The position numbers and the translations under genes were made by a program. The notes beneath the pieces are model-generated. The model did not search any database and was not told the origin of the DNA. It saw only the letters and a program-made list of their open reading frames with translations. A DNA stretch of 64,000 nucleotides, taken from NCBI GenBank assembly GCA_905250115.1, contig CAJNOI010000102.1, positions 226,213 through 290,212 on the forward strand, read 5' to 3'. This DNA is from Adineta steineri (taxonomy: Eukaryota; Rotifera; Eurotatoria; Adinetida; Adinetidae). Shown piece by piece: positions 43,682 through 55,120 of this stretch; position 1 is the stretch's first letter; the number at the start of each line of letters is the position of its first letter.

Positions 43682-44454
43682 CTAAAAACATATTTTATTA
43701 TTTTTTATCAAAAAATTTCGATTATAATTTATAGAAACATAAGAATATTTTTTCCTCTTCAGTTTAATTCCTTCTGAATCTTGATTTACCTGAAACATAT
43801 TTCAGAATAAGAAATTAGTTTTAATTTGAATTAAAAGAAGATAAAATAATTCTTTTTTTTTCTAATAAATAATATCTTTTAGTCTTACTTTTATTTGAAT
43901 AATATTTTTCTTTTTCCATTATTTACGCATGATAAATAATTAAAATATTTTAACAATGAATAACATTTATTTTTTTAATCTAAAAATTTAGATTAGATAT
44001 AAATTTATCGTTTTTTCATCTATAAAATAAAAAGAATATCTTTAAAATCCATATTTTACCCTTCTTTACATTTCATAAACGAATTCTTAACAAGAAGCAC
44101 CATCTATGTCTTTTGATTTTATTTTATCACAATAAAATTCTTTAATCCTTCGAAATAGATGTTTAAGTAAAAATCTTGAACTAAACAAATAATATAACAC
44201 ACATATTGTCTAAGGAAATTTTTAGTTTAAAGATTAAAAAAATTTAGAAAACGTTTATATATATACACGTCATGATACTTGCGAAACTACCTTTTTCTCA
44301 TATATCGAAATCATCACACCGATAAATCGTGTTTAATCATTGATTTCGAATTACTTATTAACCAGAAAAATAATCCAACATCTGAAGAAATTGAAAGTCA
44401 GAAACACAATTTATATATCTACTAATTTTCAACTAACATACAATTGAATAGAAC
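43682..44454. other. Non-coding stretch
   Basis: Possible 5' leader exon of the preceding gene around 43740-43800, otherwise AT-rich sequence. About 70 bp near 44040-44130 resembles 50620-50700. Confidence 0.4.
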
Positions 44455-44778
44455 AAGTAACGCTCGTCTAGAGACTGGCTCAGCTCTTTCTCATAGAAAT
44501 AGTGTGTCTTCACTACTATCCCCCCATAATAGAAGCCCCTCTCAAAAACAATTGAAAACCGTGAAAAATCGGTTTTGATGTTTTTTTACCTCTTCACCCA
44601 CCCCTCCCCCTCGCTATGATCACCCAACAGACCTCATATTCGAACTCTCCGCATCGAAATATCTCGAGAAATGTCTTTTCCGGAAAATTGGTCTTCGATG
44701 TTTTTTTGACCCCTTGGACATACAATCAATCAATCAGACAATTTATGTTTACTGAACCTTCTCTATCCTGATAAATTA
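44455..44778 (-). mobile_element. CTCTTTCTCGTAGAG-family MITE, copy F (subtype 2, inverted)
   Basis: The left end CAGCTCTTTCTCATAGAAA and the interior blocks AACAATTGAAAACCGTGAAAAA, TCGATGTTTTTTTGACC and CATCGAAATATCTCGAGAAA are reverse complements of copies B and D. It also carries CCCCCCATAATAGAAGCCCC, a unit of the repeat cluster in the GPCR intron at 31.2 kb, so one repeat seems to have entered the other. Confidence 0.65.
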
Positions 44779-44901
44779 TAGATGTATAATATTTTCTTAA
44801 AGTTAAAAACCGATATGCTTTCTTGATAAATAAGTAGAAAAATTTAATTATTCATAATAATTTATTTTATATACAATTTTAATAAAAAGAATAGAATTTT
44901 T

Positions 44902-46384
44902 TTATCCTCGTCCGAATAATTTTGTTATTATGGATTCTGGTCGACAATTCAATGTAGTTCGATTGACATAATCTTCAATTCGATAATTGAATAAATTTAA
45001 ATCATCATTGTAAAGATTTTTAAGTCGACAAATTATATGATCAGGTAATGATGAATAAAGTTGTTGATAATAATTTGTCGTTTGACCTGATGCACCACGT
45101 CGCTTTTGAATATTCCAATCTGGTATATTTAATTGTTTGAGTAAAGAAACGAGATCATCATTGAATGTTTCATATTTACCAATAAAATTATATTTAAATT
45201 TACAAACTTGACAAATTGTTGTATATGGTTGCCAATGAGCATCCATTCGATTTAATTTAGCAGGTGTTTCACCAGTTGAAAGAACATATTCAACAAAATG
45301 TTGAAATGTAGGAATAGAATTTTCACATGGATCAAGTCTTGGTGATAAACGTCGATTCACTCCGAATCGTGTAAGACGACGACAAATTGTTTTGCGAACA
45401 TTATCATAATGAGGTTCTGGTTCAATTCGATCTCTTGGAAGTGTTGCAATTCTTTCTTTATAAGCCGATGCAAGACGTTCAAATGGATGTCGAACGAATA
45501 AAAATCGAGTAAATGATGAAGAGAATACACTTGATAAATTTAATAAATTTCTAAAAGTAATACCAGGAAATACATCTTTTACACTTATGCTCCATGGATT
45601 AAAAAATAATGACGGAGATGTTTCATTGAGTTTTTCAAAACGAAGAATATGAAGAAATGTTTGAAGTAATGAGACAGCAGAAACTGGGTGATATGGATCT
45701 GCCATTACAATTCCTTTCTAAAATCAAAAATTAAAATAGTGTTATTTTATCTATTTATCATCATACCTTTTTAAGTTGTTCAAGTAGTTTAGGAATATTG
45801 ATAATCTGTTGTGTTCGCAATTCGTACATATCCATCTTTGTTGAATTATTGATTATATCAATAATATCACGAACATAAACATACATTATAAGTGAAATAA
45901 GAGTTTTTGATGCTATCTTTGGAATAGCACAATACATTAAAGATTTCGATTGAATAGGAAAAAGAGCTGAATTGAGTCCTGGATGTGCTCGTACCAAACG
46001 TTCAGTAGCAAACTTTCCCATGTCCATTTTAGTTGTATGTAATGAATGATTACATTTATCGTTGAGTATCATTGAACGATCTCCATCTATTAATGGCAAT
46101 AATAAACTTGAATTGATTTCTTCATTACTATGTAGTTCTAGACTTTCTTCAACTATCGAATTCACCTTGAATTTATCTCCATTTTCTTTTATTATCTCAC
46201 TTGAATTAATTTCTATTCTTATAATTTGTACATAACCTGATTTCTTATTTATAATAAAATAAGATGCATGTGATTGAATAATGGTCAAGAAGGTTATTAA
46301 AATAAACCCATATACACAATATTGCTTGCATCTTGGAAGTGTAAAATGACACTGAAGAAAATGAAGAAACATTCTAAGAAACAT
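44902..46384 (-). CDS. Golgi carbohydrate sulfotransferase (sulfotransfer_2 family)
   Basis: Two exons on the minus strand, 46384-45767 and 45717-44902, joined in phase 0; 477 residues. Type II topology: a short basic cytoplasmic end, one TM (about 22-40), then a luminal stem and catalytic domain. The 5'-phosphosulfate loop is PKIASKT (155-161) and the 3'-phosphate site is RHPFERLASAY (282-292). These are the PAPS-binding signatures of the HNK-1/chondroitin/dermatan sulfotransferase group (CHST8-14), which transfers sulfate to GalNAc, GlcA or related sugars. The long stem is unusual. Conserved WQPYTTICQVC and FIGKYETF motifs of the C-terminal half are also present. The acceptor sugar cannot be told from sequence. 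I chose ATG 46384 since the frame above it lacks ATG. Confidence 0.85.
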
Positions 46385-48599
46385 CTTCAATTGTATAAGA
46401 TAAAATCACGATATAGTAACAATTTAATTTCTGAAAATAAAGACAAGAATTAGAGATTTTTTCGATTAAAATAAAATTTTTCCCAATACTCGATTGCTGC
46501 CGTGAGCACACCGGTAAAGAGGTTTACTATAAAGATTAGCACCATTGTAATAAAATTCATATAACATCATTTTGCTGCTCATGTGTCACAGGAACGCTCA
46601 TATGAAAAAATCGATATATTATTGTCTATTACAATAGAATTTTTGAAGTTTTCTGGAGTGTCATAAAAGAAATTTTTTAAAAGCAAAAACAAAGACGTGA
46701 TTTTTTTCTCTATGAAAATCGTATCAGAAGCTCTTAAAATACGTATTATTCCAGAGTAATTCAGCTAGCCTTCTTTTTTTGATTAGTGGTTTGAATATAA
46801 ATCTAATGATTGAAAATAACTTACGAAAAAGCTTGTTAGCGCAGTCTCTATGGGGCTAAAATATACAACTTACAACGATTGCTGCAATAACGCAATCATT
46901 AAGATTTGCTTGGAGGGGAAGCTCGCGAAAAATCTCACTAAATAGGGTGGGTATCGTCCTTATTGATCTGCTGAAGTTTTATCTTTCTGACAACATACTC
47001 GTAGATAGGGGAAAATCTCGTATTTTGCTTAACAATTCATATAGAAGGCACTGATAAAAGTCTTTTTTTATCTATCTATATAATTTCCAAGTCGAACTGA
47101 GTTATCTTTGATATAAAGAAAATATTAAAATACTTATGTTTTTATAATTTTGATCAATCAAATCTATACAATTATTAATAAATGCGCACGATCTTACAGG
47201 TAAAATTGAGAACGAAAAAAATGTCATCTCACTCTTGAACAGATTAATTTAAATCTCATGTAGGTAAGTGTATAAACTAATTTAAGAAGATAAAAATTAG
47301 GAATAGATAGTATAAAAACCCTCAGTTTCTATACTTTTTACCTGATACTACATATATATATATATACAATGCTTGGCAAATGTGTAGCGCTTCTTTTCTC
47401 GTTCTTCAAACGCTTTGTGCTTTGTTTACATCTACATCGTACTCTTATGAATTGACCTTGGAGAAAAGAAAAAGTACATTTAAACAACAATGAACTTTTA
47501 AAAAGGACATTGTATAATATGTAATAAAAAAAAATTAAAAGGAATAAAACAAATAATTTGTTGAAATATACTACATGATCCAAGATATGGAATTTCAAAT
47601 ATGTCTAACATCACTTCTTCCATTTAGACAACGAAAATATTATATTGTGAAGGCATATCTAGATCACAAATTTCCTCTCTTATTAGAAACTAATTCAAAA
47701 TTAAAGCTACATGCAAAGCAGTTCATGTACTATTTTGATTATTTTTTTTTTGTAAATATACAAATTAAGGTTTTTGTTCTATTTGTTATACTATTTTTAA
47801 CTTAGTTATTAGACTAATAAAAAACCGAAATAGAATATATTAAAAATTTACTTTTCTTTTCTTTCAAATTCAACATCTGCCGAGTGTCATACACAAAGAA
47901 AGAGAAAAAAAATCACATAACAGTTTCTTGCATTTTCTTCATTTTTGAAGTGACTGATTTTTTATTTAAATACGGGTAATTTATATGAAACCCTATCATA
48001 GACTTCGAGATATTTTTTTTAACGAGTAATATTTCGTTTATTATTGTTGCGTTGTATTAAGAATTCATGATCGAAGTTAATACCATATCAATGAATATAT
48101 ATATATTTCAAAATAAGAATCTTTTTATCGTTTCAATTGTTTAGAATACGTGAAAAATTATCACGATTTTAATAATACAAAAACAAAATTAAATTCAAGA
48201 CAGGATTTTTATTAAATGTTATTTTTTATCGTGCCGTGTATTTACTGCACGAGAATGATGGTTAGAAACAATAGTCTATCAACACGGGTCACTTCTCGGC
48301 GACGGCAGTGTAAAAAAGAACTGTAACACATTCCACATAATGTGAAGCACCTCCAGCTCACGACACATTCCAAAACAAAGAAAATGATGAAAAACAATCA
48401 GTTTTTTTTCTCTTTTGTTTTCTGAAGAGAAAAAAAGATGGTTAGAAAAATATTTACTGTTGAACTATTGAAGATAAAAGAATTTATTACGACCAGATAA
48501 AGAAAATTTTTATGTTTCTGATTTTTTTCATAATAATCAGCACAATTAATTTCTTTATTTAATATTACAAAAGAAATTCAATACGTTGCATCTATTGTG
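46385..48599. other. Long non-coding stretch
   Basis: No exon chain seen. Short opposing ORFs around 47338-47805 overlap each other and have no family features. An (AT)n run is at 47351. Confidence 0.4.
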
Positions 48600-48715
48600 C
48601 TTTTCTAGTAACTGAGATTATATGAAGAATCTTTTCGTCGATGAAAATATTGACGTTGTTGTTTTTTATTGTTGAATATCATCGAAAAAGTACTCTTTGC
48701 ATCTAAAAACTAAAA
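48600..48715 (-). pseudogene. Truncated copy of the small HEVTAILP-type gene
   Basis: On the minus strand, TTTTTAGATGCAAAGAGTAC followed by TTTTTCGATGATATTCAACA aligns with the start of the gene at 43681 (TTTTTAGATGCAGAGATTAT, TTTTTCGACGATATTTAACA). The reading frame stops after seven codons. Downstream resemblance (AATATTTTCATCGACG-like) fades quickly. Confidence 0.45.
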
Positions 48716-48858
48716 AGACGTAGTTATTTTATTGATCTTATCAAAGTTGTAGGCGGATTCAAGATTCTTTTATGATTTAATGGACGGATACTGATTAAAA
48801 AAAATAAAAAGGAGAAAACTATCTTTATGACATTATAACTTTTCATTCGGTTGAAGAC

Positions 48859-50321
48859 ATGATATCCATCGGATTGTTAATTTTTTTTACTCTTTCAATA
48901 AATAGTCAACAAGTAATTGAATGTGATTTTGATTATGGAGAAAAATGCCTTTCGGGTTTACAATCAAGTTCATATGTTTTATTAAATGAAACCAGTGGAG
49001 AACCACGACAACCAGCTTCAGATATTACTGCCATTAGTAAAATATTTTTAGTTATTTATTTATTATATTTCATGAAATTTCGATTTCTAGGAACATCACA
49101 TGAAGATGGAGAAGAATGTTATTTTCCTTTTCAGTTAAATTCATTTGACATGTTCTTTTGCGAAAAAACTGATCCGAATCTTCCTGCAACATGCCCAATT
49201 TTCAATTCAACAGGTCCAAGAATGAATTGTAGCGAAGGTGAATATGGATATGAAAGATTCGAAGGAGGAGAAACTGGATCGCGTTTACATAAACTTGATA
49301 TGAATCGTGATCTTGAAGAAGGTGAACATTGCATTCGATTTTTTTATTATTTATCGGATACAAATTCAAATGGAAATATTCAAGTTATAATTGAAGATAC
49401 TTTAGCAAATACAAATCAAACAATTCTTACAGCATCTCAACGTCTTCAAAATAGATGGCATGAAATAAGACAAAATTTTAATGTCAATAATGATAAACCT
49501 AATGTAATTATTATTTTCGTCAACATAAAAAAAGCGCATTTTCTTTAGATATACTTCGGATTCAACCGTAACTCTTCATCTGATTTATTGCCATATTTTA
49601 TTGCTATTGATCAACTAACTATTGTTGATATCGAATGTGGTAAAAATAATTTTTTCTTTCTTTTTATTATTTTATTAAACTATTCTTTAGAACCTGACAA
49701 TACTACCACAACGATTACTACAACTATAACTCCCGTAAATTTCTAATCAAAATTTAATGTAAAATTAATTTATTTTCTTTAAACTTAGACATCAACATTA
49801 AGTACAATAAGTTCATCTACTACAGCGAGTAGTTTATCACCCAATACAACAGTAACACTTTCTACAACAACTAGTTCATTAACCAGTACAACCGTTTCAA
49901 ATGTAACAAGTAGTTTACCATCAAACACAACAATTACTACCGGAACATCTACCACAACAAGTAGTTTATTAACCAGTACTACAACAACAACAAGACCTCC
50001 CATAACGAATACTTCTATCAGTACATCCACAACAAGTCCTTCCACCAGTGCATCAACAACGAATCAAATGGCTACATCTACAGCAAGTCTTACTACTCCT
50101 TCAACATCAACATTAACTGTATGTTTAATTCTTTTTTTTCTAAATAATATTTTATTGTTTGATTTTAGCAATCAACAACAACAACAGCAACAACAGAAGG
50201 ATCATCATCAATTAAAAGTAAAAAAGAAAAAAAATAATTTATTTTTTTTTAAATAATTCTTTTTCTTTTAGTTCGATCGAATATTTTATTAACTATTTTA
50301 TTTTTATTTTATCTTTTTTAA
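48859..50321 (+). CDS. MAM-domain protein with Ser/Thr stalk and GPI-type tail
   Basis: Seven exons: 48859-49036, 49091-49503, 49549-49639, 49691-49734, 49789-50118, 50169-50217, 50272-50321; 384 residues, phases consistent. Signal peptide (1-16). Residues about 20-227 form a MAM-like domain: it opens with ECDFDYGEKCL, has paired cysteines and GEHCIRFFYYLSD in the middle, and closes with YFIAIDQLTIVDIEC. Residues 228-352 are almost wholly Thr/Ser with a few Asn and Pro, a heavily O-glycosylated mucin stalk. The last about 15 residues (NILLTILFLFYLF) are hydrophobic and end the protein, as in a GPI-attachment signal. It is therefore probably a surface adhesion molecule. Exons 6-7 decide the anchor; without them the protein would be secreted. 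Confidence 0.75.
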
Positions 50322-51225
50322 AATGATTTATTTAAATTTAATAAGAATATCAATAAACTAGAAATAATTCAAATTTATTTTGATGATTAAATTAAAAAAT
50401 TCTTAATCAAATATAATGTACTTTTATTTTTTCAAAGGATCAAATATTTTTTATATATTAATAATTAGCACATGTTGTCTCATGATGAAATTTATTTTTA
50501 AATGTACTTTTTATTTTTGCATCCACTTACTTAATGAATGAGTCTGCTATTTCAATGTACTTTTTACAAAATAATTTATAATTTAATCAAAAAATTTTTT
50601 TACTTTCCATAAGAATCAATCCATTAGTCCATATTTTACTTTTTATTATAATCGACGAATTATTTGTAAGAAGCACAATCGATGTATTTTTATTATCTGA
50701 GAATAAAACTTTTAAATATAATCAGATATAATTTCATTTAAAATATGAGAATCTCAAGAAAATTAATATTCTGTATCTCTATCTCAGACTTTTATCTGAA
50801 ACTATTTTATACATTTTGAGTATTGAATATACAATGATCTACTCGCATATATTTGTTCATGTGAATGACAAATTTCATTTTTCTGATTATAGAATGCAGA
50901 CGATTATGAACATAGTACAGTATCAGTTGTTTTCGAGTCTCTTTGTATATTCTTTAATGAAGTTATGGATTGAATAATAAACAATAGTAGAACATGTTAT
51001 TATCGTTTTTCTTAAACAAGAAAAGACTATTATTAGATATGTAAATCATCGAAGCTTAACCGATATATTTACATTTTGTTTATATATCATTGATCATCGA
51101 TATAGTTGATGACAATACGCTATACATACGAAAGACCATGTGCGTTTCTATTTTTTCTCTCATGATTAATATGACAATAGAAATAGATGAGTCCTTGTAT
51201 ATGTGAATAATATATTAAAAGTAAA
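50322..51225. other. Intergenic stretch
   Basis: Non-coding. A roughly 70-bp stretch near 50620-50700 resembles 44040-44130 upstream of the small HEVTAILP gene. Confidence 0.4.
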
Positions 51226-51708
51226 ATGGCTCAACTTCAAGTAACAATAGTGGAAGCAATTAATTTAAAGAAAAAAGATTTATTTAGTGAAAGTGATCCA
51301 TTTGTTCAAATTTATCTTGATAATAAAAATAACAAATATACAACAAAAGTAAAACATAATACAAAAAATCCTCATTGGAATGAAACATTTGTTCTGTAAG
51401 ATTTTATTCAATATTTCTTTCTTTGTTATTATTTTGTTTTATTTAGTAATGTTTTAAACGGACAAGATATTTTATTCGTTGATGTTTGTGATAAAGATAC
51501 AATAAGACATGATAAAATTGGTTCATTAGAAATTGATTTACGAGATTTATTCGTAAAATGTATTTTTTTTTATATTCAAAAAAAACCAAATATTTATTTA
51601 TTTTTCTTAGATAATAGTGATAAATGGTATGATTTACCGGCTACATATGGTAAATCATCACATGGAAAAATTCATCTTGTACTTGAATATCAACCATTAA
51701 TTATTTAA
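51226..51708 (+). CDS. Single C2-domain protein (126 aa)
   Basis: Three exons: 51226-51395, 51447-51559, 51611-51708. The whole protein is one C2 domain: MAQLQVTIVEAINLKKKDLF, then SESDPFVQIYLD, KHNTKNPHWNETFVL, DVCDKDTIRHDKIG and a closing KWYDLPATYGKSSHGKIHLV. Loop 1 Asp (in SDPF) and loop 3 Asp residues (DVCDKDTIRHD) that bind calcium are present, so Ca-dependent phospholipid binding is likely. Stand-alone C2 proteins of this size act as membrane-targeting adaptors. There is no signal or TM. The gene is short enough that only joined exons reveal it. Its 3' end faces the minus-strand GPCR, whose stop lies 195 bp away. Confidence 0.8.
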
Positions 51709-51902
51709 CATTATTTGTTTACATGTAGAAAAAAAAAGAATAATTATTTTTAATAAAAAATATAAAACTCATTTGGAATTGATTTTGTGTGCGGAATAGG
51801 ATGTATTCCATTCAAATGAACTGACTATAAGTATCAGCTAACAAATAAAAATGTATAAAATCTAATTATTCATTTTGTAAGTATTTATTGAAAGAAAAAT
51901 AA

Positions 51903-52871
51903 TTAGTTTCGTATAAATATTTTTTTAACTTCACTACGAAATGATTTTGATATAATAAAATTTAGATAAAAACTGATACAACATGGAATATTTAGAAGAA
52001 ATAAACAAACATTTCTTAGATTATTCTCAATTTGTGTACGATCAAAAGTTTTAACAGTATTTGTTGTAATTTGCATATAGATGAGATATATGGCAAAGAT
52101 GAAACTAAATAAAGCATACATTGTAATATCACCAATTAAGATTAAAACTAATTGTCGATCTTTTGAAGAAGTAGAATGAATATTTCTGTCCACAATAGTT
52201 GCTCTAGTTGATTCTTCAGGAGCAACTCTAGCATGCTGAATATTTCGAATATTATGAATTGATTTTAATCCAAAGATAATCATTAATAAAAGTAATAGAG
52301 TCTCTTTAAAGATAGTATAATAATTGATAAAGGCACCTTCCCAACTCTGTTCAAAATTACAAATAAAAACATGAGGAATGATTTGTATAATATTAGGAAA
52401 AATCAAAGCATGACTATGAAATATGATCAAGAATATCGTTCCAATAACAATAGAAATACGAGCAAGATAATGAGTACTTCTACGTCTTGTGAGAGCATGA
52501 TGTGAAGTGATTAATACTCGATCAACAGAAGCCAGAATTAAATAAAATTGACTTAAACTATGAAATAAAAGTGCGGTATAAAGATGTAACCGACAGAGGA
52601 CTAAACTCGATGTAGTTCGGTCAATCTGATATCCTAAACTTATTGTTAAGAATAATAATCCACAATAGATATATAGTATATTAGCAGTATTATATGCAAT
52701 AAAATAGTTTGCGCATGGGCTTCGTCGAAGAGTTTTTTGACAGAACACAGTTAAATTCAATGAACAACCAATCGTACCAATGAAAAGTAAAACGGGACCA
52801 GCGAATCGACATGAATATGTCAGCATTTGTGAGACTAAAATACTTGATGCTGATGGAGATGGTGAAGACAT
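51903..52871 (-). CDS. Rhodopsin-like GPCR, tandem copy 1
   Basis: Single exon, 322 residues from ATG 52871; the frame above has no other ATG and a possible acceptor (TTTCTTTTCAG) lies just upstream. Seven hydrophobic segments. TM1 ends GTIGCSLNLTVF (the conserved Asn). TM3 has ASVDRVLITS in place of DRY. The long acidic-free third loop is short and basic. TM7 ends LNFIISKSFRSEVKKIF, an amphipathic helix 8, without NPxxY. The protein shares about nine-tenths of its residues with the copy at 54161. Lineage-specific class A receptor; ligand unknown. The 3' flank and 5' flank are duplicated along with the gene. Confidence 0.75.
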   Translation of the reverse strand: MSSPSPSASSILVSQMLTYSCRFAGPVLLFIGTIGCSLNLTVFCQKTLRRSPCANYFIAYNTANILYIYCGLLFLTISLGYQIDRTTSSLVLCRLHLYTALLFHSLSQFYLILASVDRVLITSHHALTRRRSTHYLARISIVIGTIFLIIFHSHALIFPNIIQIIPHVFICNFEQSWEGAFINYYTIFKETLLLLLMIIFGLKSIHNIRNIQHARVAPEESTRATIVDRNIHSTSSKDRQLVLILIGDITMYALFSFIFAIYLIYMQITTNTVKTFDRTQIENNLRNVCLFLLNIPCCISFYLNFIISKSFRSEVKKIFIRN

Positions 52872-53540
52872 GATGATGTTCAAACTGAAAAGAAATTTTA
52901 CAGTGTTCGGTAGAATATAAAAGTAACATTACCTTTATATGAAATTATTGACCTGAAGAAAGAGACACACCAGGAGTCATCATTTAGCTAACAAGCTGCT
53001 ATTTTTAACATTTCTTATTATCAAAGAAGGGGTTTTAAAAGATTATGTCAAAAAAAACAGAGCTTAGCACAGTAGGATGTGCAGAATATTTCTGAGATCT
53101 TTTTCTGTTTCAGAAGATACAACAAATATCAGAAATTACATTCAAATGTATAATGTATAAGTTATCACGCTTGAGTATCTCGAGATTAGATTTTGTGGAT
53201 GAAAATATAATAACTACAAATATTTTCTAGTTGAACAGTCTAAGTTATTTGATCATTAAGAATAAAAATGTGTTACATACTAGTTTAGTCAGCGAAACGT
53301 GACAATTAATCTAAGATCAGATTCATTGTGAGGTAGAAACGGAAATTAGGATAAGAAGAAGTCGTTAAGCACTGAAATCGGCTCACTCTTAAAATTGAGT
53401 TTATTTTTTCCTAATAACCAAATTAAATATGAGGAGTTGACTTCTGTTCTAATTATAATTTTTCACCTTATATTAGGGGTAAAAAGTTTTGATATAATCT
53501 AGGCCTTATACAATCAAGGTATTTAGTGTTAATAGAAATC

Positions 53541-53990
53541 GTTTCTCTTTCATCTTCAATTCGTTCAAATACCAATTCTATGCTAAACAAAAGCCTTTTC
53601 TTCCATCTAATGAATGTTATATACAAAGTGGATGAAAAATCACTTTATCGGGTGCAGATGTGGATGTGAGTGATGAATTAAATTTCCATATCTTTACCCT
53701 CAAGACTTGCAATTTCATATTCGGAGAAAATATTTTAGTAATCGAATTATTATTGTGAAAGATAAAATTTAAGAAAACCGAATAAAAATAATTTTTTGAA
53801 TTTATCTATCCTTTTTCATTTTATCTAATTTCATTAGAAGCGAACATTCTACTCCATAATGTTGAACATTGCCGAAATCAGTTCCCACCAATTCCGCAAA
53901 CTCGATTTTGACTGAATTCCCTCAGTACCCACAATTTCGGAATCAATAGATATCAGATCGACTTCAAATCGAACAATATTCAAACACAAC
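53541..53990. other. Spacer between the GPCR tandem copies
   Basis: It contains a hairpin repeat (53650-53705) and a somewhat GC-richer block (53820-54000) in which a 74-codon minus ORF has no recognised relatives. Confidence 0.4.
53650..53705. repeat. G-rich/C-rich hairpin repeat (copy 6)
   Basis: GGTGCAGATGTGGATGTGAG with ATGATGAATT-like loop and CCATATCTTTACCCTCAAGA. Its reverse complement aligns with the copies at 57597 and 58933 around TTCATCACT. Confidence 0.4.
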
Positions 53991-54160
53991 ACATCAGGAT
54001 GAGGTTGGTGTGTAATTCCGGAATTGATTTCGTGCGTGGAATAGAATGTACTCTCACGGTGTATTTCATTCAAACGGACGGACTATAAATATCAGCTAAC
54101 AAATAAAAATGTATAAAGTCTAATAATTCATTTTGTAAGTATTTATTGAAAAAAAAATAA

Positions 54161-55120
54161 TCAATTTCGTACAATTATTTTTTTAACTTCACTACGAAAT
54201 GATTTTGATATGATAAAATTTAGATAAAAACTAATACAACATGGAATATTTAGAAGAAATAAACAAACATTTCTTAGATTATTCTCAATTTGTGTACGAT
54301 CAGGAGTTTTAACAACATTTATTGTAATTTGCATATAGATGAGATATATGGCAAAGATGAAACTAAATAAAGCATACATTGTAATATCACCAATTAAGAT
54401 TAAAACTAATTGTCGATCTTTCGAAGAAGTAGAATGAGTATTTCTGTCCACAATAGTTGCTCTAGTTGATTCTTCAGGAGCAACTCTAGCATGCTGAATA
54501 TTTCGAATATTATGAATTGATTTTAATCCAAAGATAATCATTAATAAAAGTAATAGAGTCTCTTTGAAGATAGTATAATAATTGATAAAGGCACCTTCCC
54601 AACTCTGTTCAAAATTACAAATAAAAACATGAGGAATGATTTGTATAATATTGGGAAAAATCAGAGCATGACTATGAAATATGATCAAGAATATTGTTCC
54701 AATAATAATAGAGATAAAAGCAAGACGATGAGTACTTCTACGTCTTGTTAGTGCATGATGCGAAGTGATTAATACTCGATCAACAGAAGCCAGAATTAAA
54801 TAAAACTGACTTAAACTATGAAATAAAAGTGCGGTATAAAGACGTAACCGGCAGAGGACTAAACTAGATGTAGTTGGATCAATTTGATATCCTAAACTTA
54901 CTATTAAGAATAATAGTGCAAAATAGATATACAGTATATTAGCAGTATTATATGCAATAAAATAATTTGCACATGGATTTCGTCGAAGAGTTTTTTGAAA
55001 GAATGTAGTTAAATTCAATAGACAGCCGATCGTACCAATGAAGAGTAAAACTGGACCAACAAATCGACATAAATATGTCTCTATTGATTGGATTAAAATA
55101 CTTGCTGCTGACGAAGACAT
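54161..55120 (-). CDS. Rhodopsin-like GPCR, tandem copy 2
   Basis: Single exon, 319 residues from ATG 55120. It differs from copy 1 by scattered substitutions, mainly near the N-terminus and in TM1-TM3, and by a three-residue shorter N-terminus. All seven hydrophobic segments, the TM1 Asn, ASVDRVLITS and the ISKSFRSEVKKI tail are preserved, and most changes are conservative, so both copies look functional. A TATAAAAG lies about 60 bp upstream of the ATG on the minus strand. Confidence 0.75.
   Translation of the reverse strand: MSSSAASILIQSIETYLCRFVGPVLLFIGTIGCLLNLTTFFQKTLRRNPCANYFIAYNTANILYIYFALLFLIVSLGYQIDPTTSSLVLCRLRLYTALLFHSLSQFYLILASVDRVLITSHHALTRRRSTHRLAFISIIIGTIFLIIFHSHALIFPNIIQIIPHVFICNFEQSWEGAFINYYTIFKETLLLLLMIIFGLKSIHNIRNIQHARVAPEESTRATIVDRNTHSTSSKDRQLVLILIGDITMYALFSFIFAIYLIYMQITINVVKTPDRTQIENNLRNVCLFLLNIPCCISFYLNFIISKSFRSEVKKIIVRN

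Noticed and set aside
47338-47805. Pair of short ORFs with hydrophobic tails
   Set aside because: No family resemblance; the TM-like parts are poly-Phe/Ile tracts from T-rich DNA.
49785-50045. Valine-rich minus-strand ORF
   Set aside because: It is the antisense shadow of the Thr/Ser-rich stalk of the MAM protein; the same applies to 57343-57528 in the kelch gene.
53849-54073. 74-codon minus ORF between the GPCR copies
   Set aside because: No recognised relatives, and its C-terminal-flank part overlaps the duplicated 3' flank of GPCR copy 2; might be a repeat scrap.
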